Source: Termitidicoccus mucosus
GTDB taxonomy: Bacteria > Verrucomicrobiota > Verrucomicrobiia > Opitutales > Opitutaceae
Assembly (NCBI RefSeq): GCF_038725785.1
Contig: NZ_CP109796.1
Location: 4,774,001 to 4,838,000 of the forward strand
Reading direction: 5' to 3'
Length of the DNA: 64,000 nucleotides
Both the position numbers and the translations under genes were made by a program. The notes below the pieces were generated by a model. It did no database searches, had not been told where the DNA came from, and was given only the letters and a program-made list of their open reading frames with translations. This document shows positions 1 through 7,222 of the stretch, piece after piece (the stretch's first letter is position 1; each line of letters begins with the position of its first letter).

Positions 1-82
1 GGTTTCATGTATTTGCGGAGTTCCGCAATGGCTTCCTGGCGGTCCTGCTCCTTGCGGGAGACACGGCCCTTGTGCGCGACCT
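1..82 (-). other. Foreign segment at left edge, possible C-terminal coding fragment
   Basis: The first ~80 bases do not continue the TrbG-like reading frame that follows. Read on the minus strand they give a charged, protein-like stretch (KVAHKGRVSRKEQ, then AIAELRKYMK) running off the window edge. The adjoining TrbG homology begins abruptly at about base 79. I infer a recombination or insertion junction here. The family of the minus-strand fragment is not recognised. Confidence 0.35.
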
Positions 83-525
83 TGACGCCGGAGGTGTTGC
101 TGGGCCTGCTCGACCGCGCGAAAAGTTTTCGTCTGGTCGCCGACCAATACCCGGAGGCGGTGCAGCAAATCGAACACGCCGCGCCGGGTGACGTGACGCT
201 CTACAGAGACTTTCGCATTACGGTCGAAGAGGTTTTCCGCTTCGACCCGGAGGACACCCTTGTTTTCAAGCTCCGCTTGGAAAATGCCGGCGAGTCGGAG
301 GTCGTTTATCAACCGCAACGGCTGGCCGCCCGCGTCGGCCAGAATGTCTATCATGCGTCCATCACCGATGCGTCCGGCATCATCCCGCCGCAGGCGTCGG
401 CGACCGGCTACTTTGCGATCACCGGCACGCCCAACGGTGGGCGGGCCAACATCAGTATTAAAAACCGTTTCAGCATCATCGTTCCCCGCGTGGAGCGGGA
501 CGTGAAACTGATCCTCCCGGAGTAG
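79..525 (+). pseudogene. TrbG/VirB9-like T4SS outer-membrane complex protein, N-terminally truncated
   Basis: This is the C-terminal half of a VirB9/TrbG-type protein, which in the family forms part of the periplasmic/outer-membrane core of a type IV secretion channel. It aligns throughout with the C-terminal ~145 residues of the full-length copy at 38494-39378; both contain FRFDPEDTLVFKL and YFAITGTP. The homology starts suddenly near base 79 where foreign sequence abuts, so the signal peptide and N-terminal domain are missing. An ATG at base 7 keeps the frame open, but its product would begin with unrelated residues. It lies 5 nt upstream of the TrbI-like gene, the same order as in the intact operon. 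Confidence 0.75.
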
Positions 526-530
526 CCTCT

Positions 531-1580
531 ATGAAGACGACCCTCTGGACCTTCCTCAAATCTCCCTCGGGCAATCTGGTCTTCTTCGCCGGAGTGATAG
601 CCATCGGCGGCGTGATGGTATTTCGCTCCTACGCGCGGGACCGGGCGCGGGCCGAACAGATGTCCCGCATCGAGGAAACGTCACCCGAGGTCGGTCGGCA
701 ATCCATCCTGCGCGACGGAGCCCCGCTTAAGGTGCCGGCGCTGTTCACACCGCCGAAACGTGAGGAGGCGCCGCCGGAGGCTGAATCGCGCCCGCGCGCG
801 GCACGGGAGCGGACGGGCGGGCAGTTGGGCGGCAAGCAAGTGCTGCCGATCAGCCTGTTCACCGCCTCCGGCGGCGCGGAGGCATCGGAGCTGTCCAAAA
901 CTTACGCGCCCTATGGTCGGCTGATTCCCTGCGAAACCGTCGTCACCCTCGAATCTTCCCGGCTGGAAACGCCGGTCATCGGCCTGGTGACGGAGGATGT
1001 CTGGCATCAGGGCCGGCTTATCATTCCGGCCGGCGCGGAGGTTCACGGGCGCGCGTCGCTCGACCGCTCGCGCGAGCGTATCGCGGTGGCCGGAAAATGG
1101 GTCGTGGTCTGGCGCGATGGCAGTCCGCTCAACGGCACGGAGTTGGTTTTGAGCGGCATCGCCTTGGACCGTCAGCGCGATGACGTGACGGGGGAGTTTG
1201 GGCTGCGGGACGGCTCGGCCGGCCTGGTCGGGCAACTCATCCGGTCGGACAACTGGCAGGAGGTAAAACTGTTTGCGTCCACCTTCCTCGCAGGCATGGC
1301 GAGCGGCTTGCAGGAAATGCGGAATCAAAACACGGCCTACGGCGACGTGCCGGTGCCGGTCGCGTCCGGCAAAAACGCGGCGCTCCAAGGCACGGCGGAT
1401 GTGCTCAATCTCTACGCCCGGCAAATCCAGGAAGTGATCGCGCGGGACGGCTTCTATGTCCGCGTGCCGGCCGGAAAACAATTTTACCTCTACGTGACCG
1501 AAACCGTCGATCAGGCGAAGGGAGCGAGGGGCAACGTCCGCAACGAAGAAATCTGGAGGAACGAACATGCGAAGAACTGA
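531..1580 (+). CDS. TrbI/VirB10-like T4SS core protein (left copy)
   Basis: The 349-residue product matches the VirB10/TrbI family, the inner-to-outer-membrane scaffold of conjugative type IV systems. One membrane segment near residues 16-30 is followed by a proline-rich linker and a C-terminal domain with YGRLIPCETVVTLESS and GLVTEDVWHQGRLIIPAG, typical VirB10 beta-barrel motifs. It is a clear paralogue of 37381-38466 on the other strand. It starts 5 nt after the truncated TrbG gene and overlaps the next lipoprotein gene by 14 nt, consistent with translational coupling. Unlike the other copy, nothing is inserted between it and the lipoprotein gene. Confidence 0.85.
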   Translation: MKTTLWTFLKSPSGNLVFFAGVIAIGGVMVFRSYARDRARAEQMSRIEETSPEVGRQSILRDGAPLKVPALFTPPKREEAPPEAESRPRAARERTGGQLGGKQVLPISLFTASGGAEASELSKTYAPYGRLIPCETVVTLESSRLETPVIGLVTEDVWHQGRLIIPAGAEVHGRASLDRSRERIAVAGKWVVVWRDGSPLNGTELVLSGIALDRQRDDVTGEFGLRDGSAGLVGQLIRSDNWQEVKLFASTFLAGMASGLQEMRNQNTAYGDVPVPVASGKNAALQGTADVLNLYARQIQEVIARDGFYVRVPAGKQFYLYVTETVDQAKGARGNVRNEEIWRNEHAKN

Positions 1581-2082
1581 CCTTATAGCCGGGTGCGTCG
1601 CCGCGCTGCTGCTCGGCGCGGGCTGCGCCACCTCGAAGAAAAAGCCGTCCGTGGCGGAAGCTCCGCCGCCGGTCCCGGTGGCCGGGACCGATCTGGACCA
1701 GCACAACGTCGAAAAGATCCGCACGGGCGAAACGCTCAAGGCGTATCCCATCGGCCGCTACGTCGATCCGGGAGACCCGAACGTGATGCACGAGTCGCAT
1801 GTCGTGTATCGCAAGGAGTCGGGAGCAAACTGGAACCTGGCGCCCAATGCGCCGACGGTGGTTCCGCTCGGCCCGGTGCTCGCGGTGTCGGACGGGGCGA
1901 CTCAACCCAACCCGCTCCCTGCGGAGTTGGAGCAAAAAGTCGCCGAGCAAAACCAGCTCATGGCCGCTCTTATCGAGCAAAACGAGGCGCTGGCCGCCGA
2001 GCTTACGAAACTGAGCAAGGAACTTACCGATCTGCGACGGAGGGCAGTCGATAACTCCAAGACAGAGGAGGCCCGACCATGA
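1567..2082 (+). CDS. T4SS-associated lipoprotein (left copy)
   Basis: The 171-residue protein has a lipoprotein signal peptide ending LLLGAGCAT (Cys near residue 19). Its mature part carries the conserved block YVDPGDPNVMHESHVVYR, shared with the paralogue at 33379-33915. The C-terminal third (residues ~115-160) looks like a coiled coil. It overlaps the TrbI-like gene by 14 nt and the next gene by 4 nt (ATGA). Position after VirB10 and lipidation suggest an outer-membrane accessory of the secretion channel, comparable in role to VirB7 or TrbH, but sequence alone does not assign it to either family. Confidence 0.75.
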   Translation: MRRTDLIAGCVAALLLGAGCATSKKKPSVAEAPPPVPVAGTDLDQHNVEKIRTGETLKAYPIGRYVDPGDPNVMHESHVVYRKESGANWNLAPNAPTVVPLGPVLAVSDGATQPNPLPAELEQKVAEQNQLMAALIEQNEALAAELTKLSKELTDLRRRAVDNSKTEEARP

Positions 2083-2363
2083 CTCCGCCAACCACCGCCA
2101 TCCTCAAAGATGAAAAGACGGTCGCCATGTTTGAAGAGCTGGTCGCCCGGTTGCAGGAAAACTACGTGATAGCCGACCAGGACATTCGTCGTCGTTACGG
2201 CGACAGCCCCGGTGTGGTGGCGCTGATGCTCTTTTGCCTGATGGCACCGCGTCCGTCCCATATCCGGTCGGGATTTGAAAGGGCGATCCTGGAGCTGACG
2301 CGGGACGATCCCATCACGCCCAATGAGGATGATTACTTCGATGAAGACTCACTCGCAGAGTAA
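2079..2363 (+). CDS. Small T4SS-operon protein, unknown function (left copy)
   Basis: This 94-residue acidic protein overlaps the lipoprotein stop codon by 4 nt. Its region around residues 22-65 (QENYVIADQDIRRRYG, then SGFERAILEL) corresponds in position and weak similarity to the 109-residue product at 33019-33348, which occupies the same slot in the other T4SS operon. No signal peptide, membrane segment or enzyme motif is visible. It could be a cytoplasmic accessory or regulator. The gene is followed by a 53-nt structured element and then the next operon gene. Confidence 0.65.
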   Translation: MTPPTTAILKDEKTVAMFEELVARLQENYVIADQDIRRRYGDSPGVVALMLFCLMAPRPSHIRSGFERAILELTRDDPITPNEDDYFDEDSLAE

Positions 2364-2387
2364 AACCTTTGGACGATTTCCGTCCAA

Positions 2388-2440
2388 ACGAGGTCAAATG
2401 CCATTGGCGACCAGCCGCCTCGTCAAATTGATGGCTGGGG
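2388..2440 (+). ncRNA. Conserved 53-nt structured RNA element, copy A
   Basis: This non-coding element lies between the 94-aa and 125-aa genes and has a counterpart of identical length at 32915-32967 (minus strand) in the same place in the other operon. The two align without gaps and are identical at 39 of 53 positions. A 6-bp stem pairs ACGAGG (2388-2393) with CCTCGT (2418-2423). The other copy pairs GCAAGG with CCTTGC, so two pairs change on both sides. The enclosed TGGCGACCAGCCG (2405-2417) is invariant. CCAGCC (2411-2416) could also pair with the invariant GGCTGG (2433-2438), giving a pseudoknot or switch. It ends 5 nt before the Shine-Dalgarno AAGGAGG (2446-2452). Function is not known. 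Confidence 0.6.
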
Positions 2441-2456
2441 AAAACAAGGAGGCATT

Positions 2457-2834
2457 ATGCCGTTAAAACAACAGATCGCCGCAAAACAGGCGAAGGAAAA
2501 GCCCACGCTTCGTCGCAATCCGGAAGTCGATGCCAAGATCGACGAATTCATCCGGACCAACCCGAAGATTCACGAGTATTACATGGGCCTCACCAAGGAG
2601 GAACTCGTCCGCAAGGCGATACTCGCGAAGGTGCAGCGGAGTGAATACTCCAACCAGCGCAATGAGGCTATTGCCGCTTGGGTGGAGGAGCATCCAGACC
2701 TGAAAGCCAAGATCGAGGAACGCATTAAAAGCGTCCCTGCCGAGAGGCGTCAGCGCGCCTTCATTACGATGGCTCGCACCGAAGCCGTGAAGGAAACGCT
2801 CAAGGCGTCACAAGGTCAGGGTATCCGGGCCTGA
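2457..2834 (+). CDS. Conserved T4SS-operon protein, helical, unknown function (left copy)
   Basis: The 125-residue product is highly charged and predicted helical, with no signal or membrane segment, so it should be cytoplasmic. It shares blocks such as NPEVDAKI, YY(M/N)xxTKE and ERRQRAF with the 128-residue paralogue at 32510-32896. The start at 2457 is preceded by a strong ribosome-binding site (AAGGAGG, 2446-2452), which the other copy lacks. The conserved RNA element lies immediately upstream in both copies, so this gene is the likely target of that element. The function is not recognised; a DNA-processing or chaperone accessory of conjugation is only a guess. Confidence 0.7.
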   Translation: MPLKQQIAAKQAKEKPTLRRNPEVDAKIDEFIRTNPKIHEYYMGLTKEELVRKAILAKVQRSEYSNQRNEAIAAWVEEHPDLKAKIEERIKSVPAERRQRAFITMARTEAVKETLKASQGQGIRA

Positions 2835-2852
2835 CACCCTCGTGGGCAAGTC

Positions 2853-2887
2853 GGCGGCGGGGGTTTCGGCTCCCGCCGCTTTCTTAT
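2853..2887 (+). terminator. Intrinsic terminator after left T4SS module
   Basis: GCGGCGGG (2854-2861) pairs with CCCGCCGC (2872-2879), followed by TTTCTTATT. It closes the left T4SS gene group 20 nt after the last stop codon and separates it from the lower-GC integron region. Confidence 0.7.
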
Positions 2888-2922
2888 TGGCTGTCATCAG
2901 AGGATAGCTTAAAGCCTTAATC

Positions 2923-3882
2923 ATGAAAAAACTAGAGTCGTATCTCACCGGAATTGTTGTGGATGGCAAACGGGACATCGCTCGGAATATTTCATATTAT
3001 GAAGATCCGATTTGTGGGATATATGGTATCGGCTCATTTGCGCAAAGTGCTTTGGATGGCGATGCTTGGAAAAAACGTCGAGTGGCATGTGTGCTTGCGC
3101 AACTGCGTATTCGCGGGCTCACTCAACCGGTCTTGATTTTATCAAGACGCCCGGAAACAACTCCAGCCGATATGGCGGCATGGTCGTATTATTCAGTGGA
3201 CGAATTGGTTCAGCTTTGGCCAGACACCCCGGTGGAGCTTTTGGAGGAAAGCCTGATGAATCTTTCATTCCAGATCACTCATCCATCGGAACTTGTTAGA
3301 GTTTCTCCGCAAGACTGTTGGAGGGTATATTCGCACGATAGTGCGTCTGCCGGTTATGTTTTAGATCAACTATGTGACTTGGGCTTTCTGAAATATGTCG
3401 ATGCCGACCCCTCCACATCCTATTCTACGCGTAGATTTTCTATTCAGGCAAAAGGTTGGGACAAACTAACGAAGATGCGTTCCGCTGCGGGATCTGCTCG
3501 GAATCAGGCATTCGTTGCCATGTGGTTTTCCGAAGAGATGGCAGATTTTTTCGAACAGGGAATCCGCCCTGCCATTGAGCATGATGGCACAAAATGTGTC
3601 CGGATAGATATGCAGGAGCATAATAATAAAATATGCGATGAGATCATTGCCGAAATACGTCGTAGTCGTTATGTCATCGCCGATTTCACCGGCAACCGCG
3701 GCGGGGTCTATTTCGAAGCTGGATTTGCCTACGGCCTGTCACTTCCCGTTATTTGGACGGTGCATTCTGACCACTTGGCTCACGTGCATTTCGACACCCG
3801 GCAGTATAACCATATCGTCTATTCGACCCCAGAGGAGTTACGGGTTCGATTAAAAAATAGAATTAAAGCTACTGTAATCTAG
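2923..3882 (+). CDS. Protein with C-terminal TIR/nucleoside-deoxyribosyltransferase-like domain, putative defence effector
   Basis: The 319-residue product has an N-terminal part of unknown fold (residues 1-185, possibly including a winged helix). Its C-terminal domain starts at FVAMWF (197-202) and continues with VIADFTG (251-257) and VYFEAGFAYG (262-271, Glu265). This pattern is typical of nucleotide/nucleoside-hydrolysing domains related to nucleoside 2-deoxyribosyltransferases and TIR folds, where the Glu is catalytic. Similar domains act as NAD- or nucleotide-depleting effectors in anti-phage systems. The gene is convergent with a SIR2-like gene 41 nt away, which supports a defence role, but no sensor partner is identified. 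It may be a reversed cassette at the distal end of the integron or lie just outside it. Confidence 0.6.
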   Translation: MKKLESYLTGIVVDGKRDIARNISYYEDPICGIYGIGSFAQSALDGDAWKKRRVACVLAQLRIRGLTQPVLILSRRPETTPADMAAWSYYSVDELVQLWPDTPVELLEESLMNLSFQITHPSELVRVSPQDCWRVYSHDSASAGYVLDQLCDLGFLKYVDADPSTSYSTRRFSIQAKGWDKLTKMRSAAGSARNQAFVAMWFSEEMADFFEQGIRPAIEHDGTKCVRIDMQEHNNKICDEIIAEIRRSRYVIADFTGNRGGVYFEAGFAYGLSLPVIWTVHSDHLAHVHFDTRQYNHIVYSTPEELRVRLKNRIKATVI

Positions 3883-3923
3883 GTGTTCAAGCCTCTAGGT
3901 CGGATGAACCTATATCAGGCGTG

Positions 3924-5060
3924 CTATTGAAGTCCATGCCACTGCATGGAGTTCTTCATGCCTTTTATCCACTGTGGCCTGCCAATTGAGCTGAGGTGGT
4001 TGTTGTCTTTGGTCAAATCTTCCAAAGTTATCTTCTCGAAAATCACTTTATTCTGCGCCAAGGAATGTCCTTGGAAAAGCGACTGAGCGCGCCTCTTCAA
4101 GTCCTCCGATTGCGGATCGAAAAATGTGATTTTCCGGAGTGAAAGATTTTCTTGAAAGCCGGCAGCCAATAAATATTTGAAATGTGTATCCGTAGGTGGG
4201 ATAGAGAACCCAATGACGACTACGCGAGTTGCGTCTTGAAGGGCCTGTATTGATTCGTCCCATATGGCGGACAAATGACTGCCAAAAATCTTTCTCCACG
4301 TGGGCGCGATCAGCTCGGGAACTCGATTGGCATCTCGCACATCCGAGTATGAATGAAATGCTCGGGGCCTTCTCCTTTTATTTTTCTCCGCAGACATTTC
4401 ACCTCTCGCCCAATTAACCGAACCGTGCAGCTTGAGGACGCTGATTTTGGATTGCTCTACACTGGTGATTTTCGAAATGCCTAGGTGATAGTCGTAGTCC
4501 AGTCCTAGATCACTTAATGACTCCTCCAGAATCGTATCGTAATTAAAGGATATGAAGGTGTTTCGTCCTTTGACTTTTCCGTCGGCACACATACCTAATA
4601 ATTGAGCTATATGATACGAGTACTCATTTATGCGGTAGTGGTTATTCCCTTGGGCAGGGTAGGCCTTTAGCCATTTTTCGGATTTGGCCCAAGAGCATCC
4701 TTCGTAGCTGATGAGCGTATGCTCTTGCGTCTTCGTAATGCGGGAATAATCAAGCGTCGCGGCAATAGCTATACGGATAGAATTACTAAGGCTTCTTGAT
4801 TTACTGGATGCTAAACTGAAAAGTTCTTCTATGTTTTCTAAGTCTAAGTTAACCCAGTAGGCAGCCGACGATGCAGACCGCCTAAACTCCAAGACTGCTT
4901 GGACTGCCTCGGCTTCACGCTTGCGGCGCTCGGAAATCAACCAAGGATAGCTATCCCTCATCCTCGTAAGAAAATTGGATACCAGCGGCATGTTGGCGCG
5001 AGCAGAGAAGCCGGCGCCAAGAATGTAGACGTTATGGTCGTTTTCGATCTTAAAGGGCAT
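3924..5060 (-). CDS. SIR2-like NAD-dependent protein, putative anti-phage effector
   Basis: The 378-residue cytosolic protein carries a SIR2-like (SIR2_2) Rossmann domain: GAGFSA at residues 15-20 for dinucleotide binding, FNYDTILE at 172-179, LKLHGSVNW at 209-217 with the catalytic-type His, and VVIGFSIPP near 281-289. Proteins of this class often deplete NAD during phage infection. It is the most distal minus-strand gene of the integron array and is read away from the integrase, as cassette genes are. No clear attC follows it, so its cassette status is inferred. An inverted repeat (GCTGTTGC...GCAACAGG region, ~5082-5118) lies just upstream. Base composition is lower in GC than the T4SS genes, suggesting transfer. 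Confidence 0.75.
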   Translation of the reverse strand: MPFKIENDHNVYILGAGFSARANMPLVSNFLTRMRDSYPWLISERRKREAEAVQAVLEFRRSASSAAYWVNLDLENIEELFSLASSKSRSLSNSIRIAIAATLDYSRITKTQEHTLISYEGCSWAKSEKWLKAYPAQGNNHYRINEYSYHIAQLLGMCADGKVKGRNTFISFNYDTILEESLSDLGLDYDYHLGISKITSVEQSKISVLKLHGSVNWARGEMSAEKNKRRRPRAFHSYSDVRDANRVPELIAPTWRKIFGSHLSAIWDESIQALQDATRVVVIGFSIPPTDTHFKYLLAAGFQENLSLRKITFFDPQSEDLKRRAQSLFQGHSLAQNKVIFEKITLEDLTKDNNHLSSIGRPQWIKGMKNSMQWHGLQ

Positions 5061-5160
5061 GTGGAGATAGGCTGTTGCTTGAGGAGCTTACGCGCTACCG
5101 AATTTTATCAGCAACAGGCTGCTAACGCAAGTAGCTATAAGAATGCGCATGGGGATAGCA

Positions 5161-5694
5161 TCAGAATTGTCTCTGATGCTCCGCGTGATGACAGAGAATG
5201 CAGAGAGATTCCAAATCCGACTCCAGCTCACTACCTGTGCGGGCATAGGTTAAATGATGCACATGTTGGGCGGGATTGAGGCAACGTTGGCACTTATGGC
5301 CGTCCCGCGTTAGGATCCGCTCGCGAAGAGCTCTCCATTTGCTAGATTCCAAATAGTCAGTGTAGCGTCTCCACCAGCCACCGTGATCCCAAGCATGCCT
5401 TGCCTTGATTTCTCCTGAATGAAAGGCACGCGCGTCGTAATAAGCCGACTCAGCAGTGCGATCCCAGTTTTCAACATGATTTCCATTTGCTTGATACGCT
5501 CTTACCGTATCGTGTTTTAATTGGGTCGGCTGTAAAGGTGCTCCACAGTCTGGGCACTGTAACCTGTAATAGATAGAGCCGTTTGGTTTGACCCCCTTCG
5601 TTCGTGGCTGCGCGTTCGCATGCTGGCAGGGCATACGACTCGCCATTTCGGAGCAAAAGAGTGCAAAATCAAAAGGACGTCGATTTACTTGCAT
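5161..5694 (-). CDS. HNH endonuclease domain protein
   Basis: The 177-residue protein ends in an HNH nuclease fold: KWRALRERILTRDGHKC, then CLNPAQHVHHLTY and SLCILCHHAEH, which supplies paired cysteines for zinc and the HH catalytic core. The N-terminal part contains a further pair of cysteines (LQCPDCG) that may form a zinc ribbon. A start at 5646 (MASRMPCQH) is also possible. It lies between the SIR2 gene and attC 5806-5951, in the same orientation as the other cassette genes. It may be a restriction or phage-defence nuclease; its target is unknown. Confidence 0.75.
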   Translation of the reverse strand: MQVNRRPFDFALFCSEMASRMPCQHANAQPRTKGVKPNGSIYYRLQCPDCGAPLQPTQLKHDTVRAYQANGNHVENWDRTAESAYYDARAFHSGEIKARHAWDHGGWWRRYTDYLESSKWRALRERILTRDGHKCQRCLNPAQHVHHLTYARTGSELESDLESLCILCHHAEHQRQF

Positions 5695-5805
5695 ATCTAG
5701 AGTAGGAGTGAACCTTCCTGAAGAGCACGGATATGCATGACAAACGTATGACGAAAGTCTGCACTTGCATTCCTTTTAAAGCCGATCAATGGTTTTCCTG
5801 TTAGC

Positions 5806-5951
5806 ACTTAACTGAATCATAACTGCGAGGTTGTGCATCCAATTGAAATCCACGGCTCACGTCAAAAGTGAGCCATGCCTACTGCTGGCGCGGAGGCTGC
5901 GCAGCAGCATCCGTGACAGCTGTAGGCATTGGCTCTACTGCCTTGTTAGGC
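5806..5951 (-). repeat. attC recombination site of the 269-aa cassette (146 bp)
   Basis: On the minus strand the site begins with GCCTAAC (5951-5945) and ends with GTTAAGT (5812-5806). Both fit the RYYYAAC/GTTRRRY core consensus. Internal palindromes include GGCTCAC/GTGAGCC around a 7-nt loop (5852-5874) and TGCCTAC/GTAGGCA arms. The stop codon of the 269-aa gene lies inside the site. Confidence 0.65.
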
Positions 5952-6688
5952 TCATTTTTCTTTATTCCGTCATATATGGCCGATGCAATCAATGAGCCTA
6001 AGATACCCAATACCAGTGCGAAAAAAGCAGAAGCCGCAAGAGCCAAGATCGGCTGCCTCTTGACCCAATCGGTAATCCTATAATACAATCTCTTCTTAAT
6101 TCTTTTTATTTCCTTCGAAAAAGTCTCGATGGTTTCTTTGCTTACGCGATCCTCGCCGGCCCCGACGCGACAACTTTCACATAAAATTGGCCTATCACTC
6201 GAGAAGACAATGTCCGTCTTGATTCCGGTCATGTCGAATATGCACCCCTTAGTCTCGTGATGCGCCAGAGTAGCCAACTCGCTAATCGGCGGGAGGAATC
6301 CTTTTCGCAGGCGGATCATGGTGCTGTTATACAGCATCCTAAGCACGAGATTCTCGACCGGAATATTGTGCGAGCGTAAGACCTCTGTCACCTCAAAAAG
6401 GGAAACGCACCCTACATTTCTGGATATCCTGCGAAAATAATAATTGGCCTCGAGTGGGACATTAAGGATGTAGATCGTAAAATCGGCTCCGCTTGCAGCT
6501 ACAGCTCGTTCGCTAAGTCCTTCATCCGAGTAACCCCAATGCTCTAGGTCGCAATCGCCGTTCAGTGGGAATGTATCGATCTTCTTTTCGTAGATCTCCC
6601 AGAGTTCAGAACGCCAAGCGAGTAAGGCCGAAGTGTCGAGATCCGGAGCCTTGTGGCCCAGAATTCGGACGGCGATTTTTAGTTTCAT
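5879..6688 (-). CDS. Cassette protein with C-terminal membrane anchor, unknown function
   Basis: The 269-residue product has a soluble N-terminal region of no recognised family, a single CESC cysteine pair near residue 171, a basic helical segment and one membrane helix (about residues 215-237). Its last ~24 residues (from NKAVEPMPT) are encoded by the attC site itself. The ATG lies 10 nt after the GTTAGGC core of the neighbouring attC, the normal arrangement of a gene cassette. It is probably an inner-membrane protein with a large cytoplasmic domain. Function unknown. Confidence 0.65.
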   Translation of the reverse strand: MKLKIAVRILGHKAPDLDTSALLAWRSELWEIYEKKIDTFPLNGDCDLEHWGYSDEGLSERAVAASGADFTIYILNVPLEANYYFRRISRNVGCVSLFEVTEVLRSHNIPVENLVLRMLYNSTMIRLRKGFLPPISELATLAHHETKGCIFDMTGIKTDIVFSSDRPILCESCRVGAGEDRVSKETIETFSKEIKRIKKRLYYRITDWVKRQPILALAASAFFALVLGILGSLIASAIYDGIKKNEPNKAVEPMPTAVTDAAAQPPRQQ

Positions 6689-6698
6689 ATATTTTTCT

Positions 6699-6796
6699 GC
6701 CTAACGTCCAATAGGGCCATGACTATGGCCGGCGCAGAGCATGCGAAAGCATGATCTGTGACGGGCATGGGCATTGGCTCCATCGCTTTGTTAGGC
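6699..6796 (-). repeat. attC recombination site (98 bp)
   Basis: Read on the minus strand, GCCTAAC (6796-6790) opens and GTTAGGC (6705-6699) closes the site, both perfect core sites. The gene to its right stops 4 nt before the first core and the gene to its left starts 10 nt after the last. Between them is an imperfect palindrome typical of attC. Confidence 0.85.
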
Positions 6797-6800
6797 TCAT

Positions 6801-7211
6801 TTATCTTTCAACTAGCTTGAACCTTCGGCTGTCGTAGTAGAATAATGTGAACTCCACATCGCCGCGCGGGAGTGCTAATATCAAATCTAAAGGTTCCCTG
6901 AAATATCCTGATCCTGAATCATCTTTAAGGTCAAAAACCGGTTCCGCCAAAACATCGACAACAATTACAGGCTCATCATATTCGGGGCTGTTTCGGTTCT
7001 TTAGCCCATCCTTCCATGAGACAATATCGCCTCGCTTAAATTCGCTCTTCGTCCAAAAGGATTGATTCAACTCCTTGAGCCTTTGAATCTGCGCCGGGTA
7101 ATCCTTCGCCGCTGTTTTCTTTTGAAGGACCTTGGTCACTCGCTCTAGAAGTGCCTCGTAGTCTGCCTGACTGAGCTTTTCCTTGGGGCTGGTGATGATT
7201 TCTGAGTTCAT
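6801..7211 (-). CDS. Cassette protein, unknown function
   Basis: The 136-residue soluble protein has an N-terminal helical part followed by a beta-rich segment with FKRGDIVSWKDGLKNR and FYYDSRRFKLVER. Proteins of this general type (a short SH3-like barrel after GDIV) are common among cassette-encoded hypotheticals, but no function is established. It follows the 141-aa membrane protein gene with an 11-nt gap and shares its cassette, since no attC separates them. The stop codon is 4 nt from the attC core. Confidence 0.65.
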   Translation of the reverse strand: MNSEIITSPKEKLSQADYEALLERVTKVLQKKTAAKDYPAQIQRLKELNQSFWTKSEFKRGDIVSWKDGLKNRNSPEYDEPVIVVDVLAEPVFDLKDDSGSGYFREPLDLILALPRGDVEFTLFYYDSRRFKLVER

Positions 7212-7222
7212 AAGTAAAAATG

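Noticed and set aside
5061-5160. attC between the SIR2 and HNH genes
   Set aside because: An inverted repeat is present but no core pair matching the consensus; the two genes may share one cassette or lie beyond the array.
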